Assembly (NCBI GenBank): GCA_052384575.1
Contig: JBQSUQ010000004.1
DNA length: 64,000 nucleotides
Source: JBQSUQ01 sp052384575
Lineage (GTDB): Bacteria; Pseudomonadota; Gammaproteobacteria; Enterobacterales; Pasteurellaceae
Strand: one strand, 5' to 3'
Each line of letters opens with the position of its first letter. The stretch's first letter is position 1. Below, one piece after another: positions 1 through 8,356 of this stretch. The notes below the pieces were generated by a model, which was given only the letters and a program-made list of their open reading frames with translations, was not told the DNA's origin and searched no databases. A program made the translations under genes and the position numbers.

Positions 1-107
1 ACCAAGTACATAAAAATGTTGAAGTATTCTTAGAAGGCGAAAGAGCGCGTATTAAAGGTGGCGATAAAGGATATCGTACACACTTAGGTTTCCGCGTACA
101 CTTCTAA
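1..107 (+). CDS. Outer-membrane porin, C-terminal end (partial)
   Basis: Only the last 34 codons are inside the window; the frame is already open at base 3 and stops with TAA at 105-107. The tail ends in LGFRVHF, an amphipathic final beta strand with a terminal phenylalanine, which is the signal outer-membrane beta barrels present to the BAM complex. The ending closely resembles that of the complete porin just downstream (VGLRVFF), so the two are probably tandem paralogues of the OmpP2/OmpC-like porin family. The family call rests on this short tail and on the neighbour, so it is likely but not certain. Confidence 0.7.
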   Translation, partial: QVHKNVEVFLEGERARIKGGDKGYRTHLGFRVHF

Positions 108-131
108 TCTAACGATATAGAATATTGATAT

Positions 132-165
132 AAAACCAGTATTTCGTCAGAAATACTGGTTTTTT
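132..165 (+). terminator. Rho-independent terminator of upstream porin
   Basis: A 14-bp stem (arms 132-145 and 150-163) with a GTCA loop runs into a T tract, 24 bases after the porin stop codon. It separates the two tandem porin genes into independent transcription units. Confidence 0.85.
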
Positions 166-216
166 ATTGACAGCCAGTTCTTTTTTTGTCAATATCAGGC
201 TGTTTCTTAAAGAAAC
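166..216 (+). promoter_or_regulatory. Candidate promoter region of the second porin
   Basis: A perfect -35 hexamer TTGACA lies at 167-172, with only a weak -10 candidate about 17 bases later. The hexamer is part of a 7-bp inverted repeat (166-172 and 187-193), and a second perfect palindrome lies at 202-216 (GTTTCTT and its complement around one A). Both could be regulator sites or leader structure. No specific regulator is recognised. Confidence 0.35.
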
Positions 217-290
217 TGAGTTTGGACAAATTGTTTTTAACAAAGTTCAAGTTACATTACATAATAATTAATTCTGAAAGGAATGAAACT

Positions 291-1298
291 ATGAAAAAGA
301 CATTAGTAGCATTAGCAGTAGCGGTAGCCGCTACTTCAGCAAGCGCAGCAACAGTTTATAACCAAAACGGTGCAAAAGTTGATATCGACGGTTCTGTTCG
401 TGTTTTCTTAGGTAAAGAAGGTAAAGAACAACGTGGTGATTTACGTAACGACGGTTCTCGTCTTATCGTAAATGCAAGCCAAGACTTAGGTAATGGCTTC
501 GGCGCATTAGCAGGTTTACAACTTCGTTTTGATGAAACAAAAGACAAAAACAAAAATACTTTCGGTGATGTACGTGTAGAAGATTTATTCGCTGGTTTCA
601 GCTATGAAAATCTCGGTACATTAACTTTCGGTCGCCAAGCAACTAATAGCGATGATGTTCAATTAGTTGACTATACTTATCGTTTCGGTGGCAATAATAA
701 CTTAACAGACCATGCTGATAAATCAGTGAAATTCCGTTCTGCAGAATGGAGTGGCTTCAGCTTCGGTGTTGACTATTTATTTGGTAACGCTGATAAGAAA
801 GCAGAAGGTGGCAAATATGGTTATGGTGTAGCAGCATTCTATACTCGTGATTTAGCAGAAGGTTTAACATTCAATCTTAACGCTGGTTACACAGTAGATA
901 GAGAAGAATCAGTTGGCTCATCAAAAACAACAGCTAAAACTGAAGGCTGGCGTGTAGCTTCAGAAGTGGTTTATGGTCCATTCTCTTTCGGTGCAGAATA
1001 TGGTCAATCTCGTGAGAAAGAAGGTCATGATGTTGTTGGTAAATCACGCTTCGTTGAAGTGGGTGCGAAATACCAAGTTACTGAGCCATCTGCAGTTTAC
1101 TTACAATGGCAACGTAATGAAGATGTGAAAGACTCAGTTCAAAATGTTTACATTGCAGGCGTAGATTACAAATTCAACAAAAACGTTGTAACCTATGTTG
1201 AATATGCTCATGCAAAAACTCATGAATATGTACCGAATGCAGAACCAAACAAATCTAAAGAAAATAAATTTGGTGTTGGTTTACGCGTATTCTTCTAA
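291..1298 (+). CDS. Outer-membrane porin (OmpP2/OmpC-like)
   Basis: A 335-residue general diffusion porin, expected to be a trimeric 16-strand barrel in the outer membrane. Residues 1-20 are a signal peptide (MKKTLVALAVAVAA, cleavage after SASA); the mature protein starts ATVYNQNG, typical of Gram-negative porins. A strand motif LTFGRQ and the last strand VGLRVFF with terminal Phe fit the family. The ATG at 291 was chosen because GAAAGGAA stands 7 bases before it and the signal peptide begins there; the frame is open further upstream but without such support. It is related to H. influenzae OmpP2 yet clearly different in its loop regions. A terminator follows directly. Substrate preference cannot be read from the sequence. 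Confidence 0.9.
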   Translation: MKKTLVALAVAVAATSASAATVYNQNGAKVDIDGSVRVFLGKEGKEQRGDLRNDGSRLIVNASQDLGNGFGALAGLQLRFDETKDKNKNTFGDVRVEDLFAGFSYENLGTLTFGRQATNSDDVQLVDYTYRFGGNNNLTDHADKSVKFRSAEWSGFSFGVDYLFGNADKKAEGGKYGYGVAAFYTRDLAEGLTFNLNAGYTVDREESVGSSKTTAKTEGWRVASEVVYGPFSFGAEYGQSREKEGHDVVGKSRFVEVGAKYQVTEPSAVYLQWQRNEDVKDSVQNVYIAGVDYKFNKNVVTYVEYAHAKTHEYVPNAEPNKSKENKFGVGLRVFF

Positions 1299-1316
1299 TC
1301 TTTGGATTAGTTAATA

Positions 1317-1344
1317 AAAACCCGAACGATTGTTCGGGTTTTTT
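1317..1344 (+). terminator. Rho-independent terminator of porin gene
   Basis: Stem arms AAAACCCGAAC (1317-1327) and GTTCGGG plus T run (1332-1344) around a GATT loop, 18 bases after the porin stop. Confidence 0.9.
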
Positions 1345-1359
1345 CTTTGTGGATATTTA

Positions 1360-1390
1360 AAAAACTGCGGTAGAAAATACCGCAGTTTTT
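1360..1390. terminator. Bidirectional terminator, end of mtgA operon
   Basis: Perfect 13-bp inverted repeat (1360-1372 and 1378-1390) with A and T runs on both sides, so it can work on both strands. It overlaps the mtgA stop codon and ends the mgsA-to-mtgA gene series on the minus strand. Confidence 0.85.
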
Positions 1391-2117
1391 ATAGTTTGGT
1401 TAAATAATTCAAACCTAAATTATCCATTTGATCCATAATCCAAGCTTGCTTTTTTCGCGTGTGTAAATTGGGTTTGTCAACCTTATAAATAAGCGGATTC
1501 GGTAACACTGAAGTTAATAAGGCAGCTTCGCTTTTGCTCAGTTGTTTTGCTGATTTTTTAAAGTAATGTTGGCTTGCGGCTTCCACGCCAAAAATTCCCT
1601 CGCCAAATTCCGCAATATTGAGATAGACCTCTAAAATACGTTGTTTCGACCATAATAATTCCAAGCTGAAAGTAACGGGAATTTCTATGCCTTTGCGAAG
1701 CCAACTTTGTCCATGCCATAAATAGAGGTTTTTTGCGGTTTGCTGCGTAATGGTTGATGCACCACGAATTCGTTTGGATTTTTGATTATGTTCCAAGGCT
1801 TTCTCAATGGCATCTAAATCAAGCCCATAATGTTGTGCGAAACGTTGGTCTTCACTAGCAATAACCGCAAGCTGCATATATGGTGAGATTTTATCTAAAC
1901 TCACCCATTGATATTTTGTGTCGTAAGCAAAATCAAGCTGAAACAAATGCGCTATTTTCTCTTGTACCATATAAGCAGAGAAGGGCACAGGAATAAATCG
2001 AAGAGATAGGGTTACTAAGAAATATATCAGTAAAAAAACACGAAAAAATCGACCGCACTTTTTGAGCAAAGTGCGGTTGAATTTGGGGAAGTATTTATTT
2101 ATTTTGTTGATGTTCAT
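1389..2117 (-). CDS. mtgA: Monofunctional biosynthetic peptidoglycan transglycosylase
   Basis: MtgA polymerises lipid II into glycan strands at the periplasmic face of the inner membrane, without a transpeptidase domain. The 242 residues hold one N-terminal membrane anchor (about residues 26-45) and a glycosyltransferase family 51 domain with the catalytic signature EDQRF (about residue 89), the RGASTITQQ motif and the EVYLNIAEFG block. The length is usual for the family. Its start lies inside the 3' end of trpR (23-base overlap), so translation is probably coupled. An inverted pair of uptake signals lies in the N-terminal coding part (2052-2077). It is the last gene of its operon. Confidence 0.95.
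   Translation of the reverse strand: MNINKINKYFPKFNRTLLKKCGRFFRVFLLIYFLVTLSLRFIPVPFSAYMVQEKIAHLFQLDFAYDTKYQWVSLDKISPYMQLAVIASEDQRFAQHYGLDLDAIEKALEHNQKSKRIRGASTITQQTAKNLYLWHGQSWLRKGIEIPVTFSLELLWSKQRILEVYLNIAEFGEGIFGVEAASQHYFKKSAKQLSKSEAALLTSVLPNPLIYKVDKPNLHTRKKQAWIMDQMDNLGLNYLTKL
2052..2077. repeat. Inverted pair of DNA uptake signals inside mtgA
   Basis: ACCGCACTTT (2052-2061) and AAAGTGCGGT (2068-2077) are complementary, separated by six bases. They encode part of the cytoplasmic N-terminus of MtgA (around NRTLLKKCGR). In the mRNA they can form a stem shortly after the start codon. Confidence 0.85.
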
Positions 2118-2403
2118 CTACTTGTGATTTTACCCAACCTAAAAATTCAGGATCCATCAATTTCAACATATTTGATCCCCTTGTAATTGTCGCAGCACTG
2201 GTATTTAAGTTCTGCTGAATTTCTCGTTGAGGGATATTTTTATTAAGTAGCTGAGCCACAATTTGTAGGCGTAAACCTAAGGCATCTCGTTCATCTGCAG
2301 TGAGCAATAACATGAGGTAATCTTGCTCTTTACCTTGTTCAAAGGCGACACGTAAGGTATCAACAAATTGAGTCCATTGCGCCATATCACGACTAATATA
2401 CAT
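2095..2403 (-). CDS. trpR: Trp operon repressor
   Basis: A 102-residue TrpR: a dimeric helix-turn-helix repressor that binds DNA when loaded with L-tryptophan and controls tryptophan synthesis genes. The conserved core DERDALGLRLQIVAQLL and the helix-turn-helix stretch with QREIQQNL and TSAATITRGSNML are present, and the length equals that of the family. A good trp-operator match lies just before the start (2423-2438), so the gene is probably self-regulated as in E. coli. It follows slt closely and overlaps mtgA at its end. Confidence 0.95.
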   Translation of the reverse strand: MYISRDMAQWTQFVDTLRVAFEQGKEQDYLMLLLTADERDALGLRLQIVAQLLNKNIPQREIQQNLNTSAATITRGSNMLKLMDPEFLGWVKSQVDEHQQNK

Positions 2404-2422
2404 ATCGGCTCCCTATGTGAAA

Positions 2423-2450
2423 TACTATTAAACTAGTGTTATCTAGTATA
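2423..2450 (-). promoter_or_regulatory. Putative trpR promoter with TrpR operator
   Basis: On the minus strand a -10 hexamer TATACT (2450-2445) and a weak -35 (TTCAAA, 2473-2468) lie in and after the end of slt. The sequence TACTATTAAACTAGTG (2423-2438, plus strand) matches the E. coli aroH/trp operator layout, two CTAG-like halves four bases apart; a further CTAG at 2443-2446 overlaps the -10. The site lies 20-47 bases before the trpR start codon. Inference: tryptophan-dependent autorepression. Confidence 0.65.
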
Positions 2451-4452
2451 AACGATCTTTTTCCGATTTTGAAAATAAAAGTTGGGGTTGTTGCTGCAAA
2501 ATTTGGTAATAAGCGTCGTAAGCCAATACATTTTGCACATAATTACGGGTTTCATAAAATGGAATACTGGCAATAAATTCCGCCATATTTAGCTTACCTT
2601 GGCTTTTAGCAAGCCATTTATCCACACGATGAGGCCCCGCATTATAAGCCGCTGCAATTAGAATACGATTATCACCATATTTATCATAAAGTTGCTGTAA
2701 ATGCGCTGTGCCTAACATAATGTTGTAGAACGGATCAAACAATTGGCTTTCGTTGCGATAGGGAAGCTTGGCTTGAGTGGCCGTTTGTTGCGCTGTTTGT
2801 GGTAATAATTGCATTAAACCACGCGCATTGGCATGGGATTTCACGTTAGCTCGCCATGCACTTTCTTGACGTGCGATTGCCATTGCAAAAGTGCGGTTAA
2901 TTTTGAGATTGTTTAGGTGCAAATCAAACCATCGTGGATAGGCATTAGGCAAGCGTAATCTGACATAGCTCCAGGCTTTCGCTTGAATAGTCGCTTCTAC
3001 AGCTAAATCGTACCAATTTTGTTTTAAAGCATAATCAGCAAGCACGAGCTTTTGCCCAAAATCTACTTGTTTGAGCACATTAAACCATTCGCTATTTGCA
3101 TAATCCGTTGCATTGAGCGCCTTTAATTCGTGAATTCTTGCTAACGGTTGTGCAAAAACTTCTTCAACTTTTGCTTCTGGTATTTTTTCTTTGCTATCGC
3201 TGGCAATAGGCGTTTCTGCTTTATTCTCCAAATCATCCATTATGGGTTGATAAGGCACATTTAATTGGCTAGCCGCTAATAAACCATAAAAGCTTCGCGT
3301 TTGGCTTAACTGCTTTAATTTGCCTTGGGCGATTTCCTTTTTTTCATATTGCGCTGTCCAATATTGCCATTCTTCTTTTTGTAAGGCTTTTTCGGACAAC
3401 AAGGCTAACCAAGGTTGTAAAGGTTGTTTTTCTCGGATTGCCATGCGAATTCGGCGTTCTGTTAATTTATCTGATTTAAGCAGTTGTAATTGCTGATCAC
3501 GCCAATGTTGAAAATCGCTATTTTCCACATCAAAAAAATGGCTTAGATAATCCTGTTTCCATTGATTGAGTTGCTCAGACGACGATTTCCACTCTGTTGC
3601 CCATTGTTCAAATTGGGCAATATCTTCCATGAATTTCCAGTTATCACCTGCTTTAAGCGTTTTTATGTAGGCTGGCATAATATGATGGAGAATTCGCCCT
3701 TCTAATAAGTTTTTCTCGGTTTCTGAGGTTGATTGTTCTGAAATATAATCCGTTAATTTTTGCGGTGAATTCAATAGCTCAATTAACATTTGCGTGAGCT
3801 TAAGGGATTGTTGTTCTAACGGATATTGCAACAAATCATTCAGCGCCGAGCGGTTATTTTGCTCAAAGGCAAGAATAGCCCGTTGTTGCATTAATTCAGC
3901 ACTGATTCCAGTTTGTTCTTGCCAAATGTTGAATAGCTGATTACAGGCTGGAGCAAAATTATTGCCCGTTAACCAAAGTTGTTCAAGCTGTTGTTGCGGT
4001 AAAAGTGCGGTGGATTTTTGCGTTGTTTTTTCTTGTTCCCATTGCGCTAATAAAAGTAAGCACTGATTCGCTTTTGTATTGGGAATCTGGTTTGCCTGTT
4101 GCAAAATGGCTTGCCAATTCTGTTGATTAAATTGTAGGCGTAACCAATTTTCTTTGAGGCGTTCGGCAAAGGGCAAATCCGCATTTTGTTGTTGATAATT
4201 TAAAATTTGTTCAAAGCTAAGATTGGCAATATCCTGATTAAGCACCCAATATTGCGCATAAGGATAAAGTGGATAGCCTTCAATCTGCGCTAACATTTGC
4301 TTTGCAAGTTTTGTTGTGGCTTCGGACTGAGAAAGCACAGTGATCTCTTGTATTTTCTGATAAGTGGTGCGTTGTGCTGGCAAATCCAAGCTATAACTAG
4401 AAAAGCTGCACAACAGACCAAGCAATGCAATTTTAAGCCGATGTAATCTCAT
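2443..4452 (-). CDS. slt: Soluble lytic murein transglycosylase
   Basis: Slt cleaves the MurNAc-GlcNAc bond of peptidoglycan, giving 1,6-anhydro ends, in the periplasm. The start at 4452 (MRLHRLKIALLGLLCSF) gives a signal peptide and 669 residues; the frame is open 11 codons further upstream. The long alpha-helical superhelix region fills about residues 25-490. The C-terminal SLT domain carries the catalytic Glu in ARQESAW, then ANARGLMQLLP and AAYNAGPHRVDKW. A weak GGA stands about ten bases upstream of the chosen start. The gene start overlaps the end of yccS by 20 bases, suggesting co-translation; trpR follows after 39 bases. Confidence 0.93.
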   Translation of the reverse strand: MRLHRLKIALLGLLCSFSSYSLDLPAQRTTYQKIQEITVLSQSEATTKLAKQMLAQIEGYPLYPYAQYWVLNQDIANLSFEQILNYQQQNADLPFAERLKENWLRLQFNQQNWQAILQQANQIPNTKANQCLLLLAQWEQEKTTQKSTALLPQQQLEQLWLTGNNFAPACNQLFNIWQEQTGISAELMQQRAILAFEQNNRSALNDLLQYPLEQQSLKLTQMLIELLNSPQKLTDYISEQSTSETEKNLLEGRILHHIMPAYIKTLKAGDNWKFMEDIAQFEQWATEWKSSSEQLNQWKQDYLSHFFDVENSDFQHWRDQQLQLLKSDKLTERRIRMAIREKQPLQPWLALLSEKALQKEEWQYWTAQYEKKEIAQGKLKQLSQTRSFYGLLAASQLNVPYQPIMDDLENKAETPIASDSKEKIPEAKVEEVFAQPLARIHELKALNATDYANSEWFNVLKQVDFGQKLVLADYALKQNWYDLAVEATIQAKAWSYVRLRLPNAYPRWFDLHLNNLKINRTFAMAIARQESAWRANVKSHANARGLMQLLPQTAQQTATQAKLPYRNESQLFDPFYNIMLGTAHLQQLYDKYGDNRILIAAAYNAGPHRVDKWLAKSQGKLNMAEFIASIPFYETRNYVQNVLAYDAYYQILQQQPQLLFSKSEKDRLY

Positions 4453-6589
4453 TTTTGTGTTCCATTTTTTGTTGGCTTGCAACATAAAGTGCAGGCAGCA
4501 ATTGACTGATTAAAAAGAGTTGCTGCATTGGCATATAGAATGTCGCATTGCTTTCATTTTTGTCATCATTTTGCTGAAGGCGTTGTTTAATTTGTTGGAA
4601 AATATGGTTGAATTCTGTTTCACTCAGCTGGTGAATATGCTCTAACAAATACACCATTTTTTTCGCAATTGGATAGAATTCAGCTAGGGAATGATGTTCT
4701 TTGATTGCATCTTGAATATGGTGGCGATAAGCGCCCAGCGCGGAAATATAGCCTAAAAGTGCGGTGTTTAATCGTAATAATTCAAATCCTTGCTGCAAGT
4801 AAGGTGCGTATTTGACTGGTTCATTATTCATATTGGTCATGGTTGAGCAAAGTGCTGTGGCACTGTCTTGTGCATTATTGCGTGCAATACGGTATTTGAA
4901 ATTATCCCCTTTCCCAAATTCAATGTAGGCGATGATATGCAATAAATAACGAGCGTCATGTGCAATGGCTCTGCGAATTACTTTGCTAAGCTGCAAATAT
5001 TTCCAATCAGGCCATAAGAAACTAACAGCAAACCATGCAAGAATAATGCCAATTATGGTGTCCATTAAACGCGGTAAGGTCGCATCATAAATATTGAAGC
5101 CCATAATATCGAAAGTGGCAAGCACTTGGATAGTAATGAAAAAAGTAGAGAAGCTATAATTGTTGACGCGGAAGAAATAAAACAATGTACTTGTGATGAC
5201 CACCACTCCTAATTTCATTTCTACTGTAGGAGCGATATAAGGCAGGCATGAGCCGACCAACACGCCAAGTACGGTGCCAATCATTCGTTGTTTTAATCGT
5301 TGTTTAGTAGCGGAATAGTTAGGCTGACAAACAAAGATGACAGTTAATAAAATCCAATAGCCACGTTCTGATTGAAGCTGGAAAATCTCAACCATGCAAC
5401 AACAAATAAACACCATAATTGATAAGCGTACAGCATGGCGGAATAATTGCGATTGTAAGGTGAAATTGCTAGTAATGGCTTCAATTATGCGTTTAATACC
5501 TTTGGTATCCTCAAGGTTATTTTCTAACTGATCAACCTGTTGTGGTAAGGTGGACTGTTGCGACAGGGATTGCAATTGCCAATGGGTGTTTTTCAAATTA
5601 TCAATCAGTGTTTTGACATTTGAACGCACTCTGGCGTTATGGTTGTGCTGACAAAATAACTCGAAAGATTGCGTAATGCCGCTGATGGCGCGCTCTAAGC
5701 GACTATTGGTTTGGAAATCACGCTTTTGTTGCAAACATTGGGCAATATCTCGGCAAGCTTGGGCTTGCAATTCTAATAGACGTAACACGCGGAAAATTAA
5801 ATCGGTATTTTTTAGATGTGAATTTAATAATTGATAGTCAAAATGGCTTGAATTGGCGCGTTCGTGAATATCTTGTGCAGCAAAAAAATAGCGGCTCATT
5901 TGTGTGGTGTAAGAATGACGATTATTGCCTCGCATACGATAAAATAATGCGGTGCGACAATCATTAAATGCGCTGATTAATTGCCCACTTTTGAGGGCTA
6001 AATTGAGTTGTTTTTGTTCAATTTGTTCAACATCATCAGGATCAAAGAATGCAGCTTTGGCATCTAAATAATCCGCTAATAGCATAAAAGAACGGCTAAC
6101 ACGTTCTTGTACTGGGCGATTAGGGAAAAATAAATGCACAATGATGGTTACAAAGCTATATAGCAAGGTGCCTGATAAAATCATCAATGGATTGAAAAAC
6201 CAAGGCATTGATGGGAAATAGGTCAGGGTGGTATACAGGGATACTGTCAGCGCACCGAAAGCAATAGTGCTATAACGTTGCCCAATCGCACCAATCATAG
6301 TAAAGAGGAAGGTCATTCCTGTCATTGACAAGATGAAAAGTGCTCCCCGTTCCAGAAAATATTGTGTGGTAATGGAAGAAATAGAAAAAGCAATTAAGGT
6401 ATAGAAAATATGTTTTAACCGTCCTGATAGGCGATTATCTTGGTCCACTAATCCCGCAGCAATAATACCCAAAAATAAAGGGGTGCTTTCTACGACAATA
6501 TTGAGTAACCAAACCAACACCGCGGCAATATTCATCGCAATGAAGATAGGCAACGCAGTAAGAATTTTTTCATTGAGCTTAATTAACAT
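4433..6589 (-). CDS. yccS: YccS/YhfK-type integral membrane protein (FUSC family)
   Basis: A 718-residue inner-membrane protein of the YccS/YhfK type, related to aromatic-acid exporters (FUSC family); its substrate is unknown. Two sets of hydrophobic segments (about residues 10-165 and 390-520) each precede long soluble regions, giving the usual duplicated layout. The second set includes QSERGYWILLTVIFVCQPNY, a recognisable family block. I chose the ATG at 6589 (MLIKLNEKI) because GGAAGG stands upstream and the recalled H. influenzae homologue HI1680 begins the same way; an in-frame ATG 13 codons earlier is the alternative. It is followed by overlapping slt. Confidence 0.85.
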   Translation of the reverse strand: MLIKLNEKILTALPIFIAMNIAAVLVWLLNIVVESTPLFLGIIAAGLVDQDNRLSGRLKHIFYTLIAFSISSITTQYFLERGALFILSMTGMTFLFTMIGAIGQRYSTIAFGALTVSLYTTLTYFPSMPWFFNPLMILSGTLLYSFVTIIVHLFFPNRPVQERVSRSFMLLADYLDAKAAFFDPDDVEQIEQKQLNLALKSGQLISAFNDCRTALFYRMRGNNRHSYTTQMSRYFFAAQDIHERANSSHFDYQLLNSHLKNTDLIFRVLRLLELQAQACRDIAQCLQQKRDFQTNSRLERAISGITQSFELFCQHNHNARVRSNVKTLIDNLKNTHWQLQSLSQQSTLPQQVDQLENNLEDTKGIKRIIEAITSNFTLQSQLFRHAVRLSIMVFICCCMVEIFQLQSERGYWILLTVIFVCQPNYSATKQRLKQRMIGTVLGVLVGSCLPYIAPTVEMKLGVVVITSTLFYFFRVNNYSFSTFFITIQVLATFDIMGFNIYDATLPRLMDTIIGIILAWFAVSFLWPDWKYLQLSKVIRRAIAHDARYLLHIIAYIEFGKGDNFKYRIARNNAQDSATALCSTMTNMNNEPVKYAPYLQQGFELLRLNTALLGYISALGAYRHHIQDAIKEHHSLAEFYPIAKKMVYLLEHIHQLSETEFNHIFQQIKQRLQQNDDKNESNATFYMPMQQLFLISQLLPALYVASQQKMEHKNEITSA

Positions 6590-6680
6590 TGGCTTTTTTG
6601 CTTCCTTCCAAATCTGTTTTTCAGTCAAATGTAAATATGGCTACTGCGTATTATCCCTAAAAGTGCGGTGTAAAAAAACA

Positions 6681-7139
6681 TTATTTTAGTCGTTCACGTA
6701 AATAGCCTTGGTAATCGGGAATTTCAATGGATACTTCTTGGTTAAATGATGGCGAGGAAATTAAAAAGTCAGCGCTCGCGGTATTCATTGCGATAGGAAT
6801 ATTCCAGACGGTTGCAATGCGTAATAAGGCTTTGACATCAGGATCATGAGGGGCCGCATTCATTGGATCCCACAAAAAAATCATTAAATCAATTTTTCCT
6901 TCAGCAATCATTGCGCCTAGTTGTTGATCACCGCCCATTGGGCCGCTTAATAAAGGCTGAACCTGTAATCCCGTTTCTTTTTGTAGAAGATTTCCTGTGG
7001 TGCCTGTCCCATATAAATCGTGATTTTCTAATAAAGTGCGGTGATTTTTAACCCAGTTTATTAAATCTTGTTTGCGGTGATCATGAGCCACTAACGCAAT
7101 TTTTTTGCTTTTGTTTAACATTCTGCTGGTGGTTTGCAT
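6681..7139 (-). CDS. mgsA: Methylglyoxal synthase
   Basis: MgsA converts dihydroxyacetone phosphate to methylglyoxal and phosphate, a bypass that relieves sugar-phosphate stress. The 152 residues match the E. coli enzyme in length. Visible landmarks are IALVAHDHRK, the phosphate-binding GTGTTGNL, the catalytic-Asp block GPMGGDQQLGAMI, and WDPMNAAPHDPDVKALLR. It lies 91 bases upstream of yccS, with an uptake signal in the gap, so it may have its own end. Identification is firm. Confidence 0.97.
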   Translation of the reverse strand: MQTTSRMLNKSKKIALVAHDHRKQDLINWVKNHRTLLENHDLYGTGTTGNLLQKETGLQVQPLLSGPMGGDQQLGAMIAEGKIDLMIFLWDPMNAAPHDPDVKALLRIATVWNIPIAMNTASADFLISSPSFNQEVSIEIPDYQGYLRERLK

Positions 7140-7181
7140 TGTTTGTCCTTGAACGAGGTTGTTTCAAAAGAGAGACAAAAT

Positions 7182-7204
7182 AAAAGTGAGCAATGCTCAC
7201 TTTT
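7182..7204 (-). terminator. Terminator of yccT
   Basis: Ten-bp stem AAAAGTGAGC / GCTCACTTTT with a three-base loop, followed on the minus strand by a T-rich stretch. It lies between yccT and mgsA and separates them. Confidence 0.7.
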
Positions 7205-7225
7205 ATATTTGAATAGATTATGGGA

Positions 7226-7891
7226 TTATTTTTGCGATTTTGCCCAATTTAAGAAACGTTGTTGTGTTTCTTTATCTGCTTGTTGGAACCAATATTGCAA
7301 CATTTGCTCCGCTGCATTTTCACCTTGAACAGTCACTTTGTTTTTCGATACTTTACCGCTCGCATCACGTGTTGCCATTGTTGCTGGTAAGGTAACTGAA
7401 GCTAAGCCAGCAACAGAAGCTGCTGCACCAGATGAATTATAGTCAGATAAATTATCAATTAAGTTAAGACCAGGGAAAAAGCCTTCTTGTTTTAACACAT
7501 CTTGTTTAGTTTCAACTGCTTGACCTGAAGCGGATTTCACCACAATGGTTGGATTTTTCTTGAATTGTTCAACATCATTTTGGCTACTTAAGCGAGGTGC
7601 TGAAATTTGGATATCTTCATTCGAGCCTTTGAATGTAATAATGATGGGATCACTTTCGAATAAAGTACGATCTGAACCAGCGCGTACAATCTCAGAAACA
7701 CGAACAACCACTTGGTGTGTATTGTTATCACTCACATTGAATGAACGCACATCTTTTAACAATGATTTTGTTGCTTTTTGACCATCAATTGCAAGAAAAT
7801 CAATATTAGATGAGCTAGTAACAACACCAGCAAAACTTGCTGAAGTAGCTAATAATGCGGTTGCAGCGATTGTAGCAAGACGAAATTTCAT
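7226..7891 (-). CDS. yccT: DUF2057 / YccT (UPF0319) periplasmic protein
   Basis: A 221-residue exported protein of the DUF2057 family. Residues 1-21 form a signal peptide ending SASFA. The body has the family layout: an N-terminal SSNIDFLAIDGQK region, RTLFESDPIIITF, and a C-terminal Gln-rich helix AAEQMLQYWFQQADKETQQRFLNWA. In Salmonella the homologue YccT (CsgI) is reported to hold back curli assembly; curli genes are not seen here, so its role in this organism is open. ATG at 7891 is preceded by AGGAG. It is a single-gene unit ended by the hairpin at 7182-7204. Confidence 0.85.
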   Translation of the reverse strand: MKFRLATIAATALLATSASFAGVVTSSSNIDFLAIDGQKATKSLLKDVRSFNVSDNNTHQVVVRVSEIVRAGSDRTLFESDPIIITFKGSNEDIQISAPRLSSQNDVEQFKKNPTIVVKSASGQAVETKQDVLKQEGFFPGLNLIDNLSDYNSSGAAASVAGLASVTLPATMATRDASGKVSKNKVTVQGENAAEQMLQYWFQQADKETQQRFLNWAKSQK

Positions 7892-8059
7892 ATTTACTCC
7901 TTTCTTCAGGAACGATTAAAACAAATGGATAGATTTTCACTTTATGATGAATAAAGTAATCCCTAGTATGCTATGCTAATTTTGCTTAAATGGAAATAGT
8001 CAAAGAGAAAAAAATAACAGATTCAGCAAAAATAAATAACAAATTGATAAGGGAAAACA

Positions 8060-8332
8060 ATGATAACAAAACAATTTACAGTTTATGGTCGTGTTCAAGG
8101 CGTGGCCTTTCGTTTTTATACTTTGCAGCAAGCAAAAAAATTAGGTGTTCGAGGCTATGTGAAAAATCTTGTTGAGGGTTCAGTATTAGTTGTTGCGGAG
8201 GGAAGTGAAGCGCAGCTAGCAGAACTGGAAAGATGGTTACATCAGGGCTCGCCTAGTGCAAAAGTCACAAACGTCATCACACAATCTTATCAAGGACAAC
8301 GCCAATTTAATACATTCAGCATTGAGCGTTAA
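8060..8332 (+). CDS. acyP: Acylphosphatase
   Basis: A 90-residue acylphosphatase that hydrolyses acyl phosphates such as 1,3-bisphosphoglycerate and carbamoyl phosphate. The active-site signature GRVQGVAFR (catalytic Arg in a phosphate-binding loop) and the GYVKNLVEGSV block with the catalytic Asn are present, and the size is that of the family. AAGGG stands before the ATG at 8060. An earlier in-frame ATG does not exist; the longer reading frame starting at 7990 is a different frame. It is followed by the FNR-type promoter of hypB, so it is probably a separate transcript. Confidence 0.95.
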   Translation: MITKQFTVYGRVQGVAFRFYTLQQAKKLGVRGYVKNLVEGSVLVVAEGSEAQLAELERWLHQGSPSAKVTNVITQSYQGQRQFNTFSIER

Positions 8333-8356
8333 AAAATTTTGTTAAATTTTTGTTTT

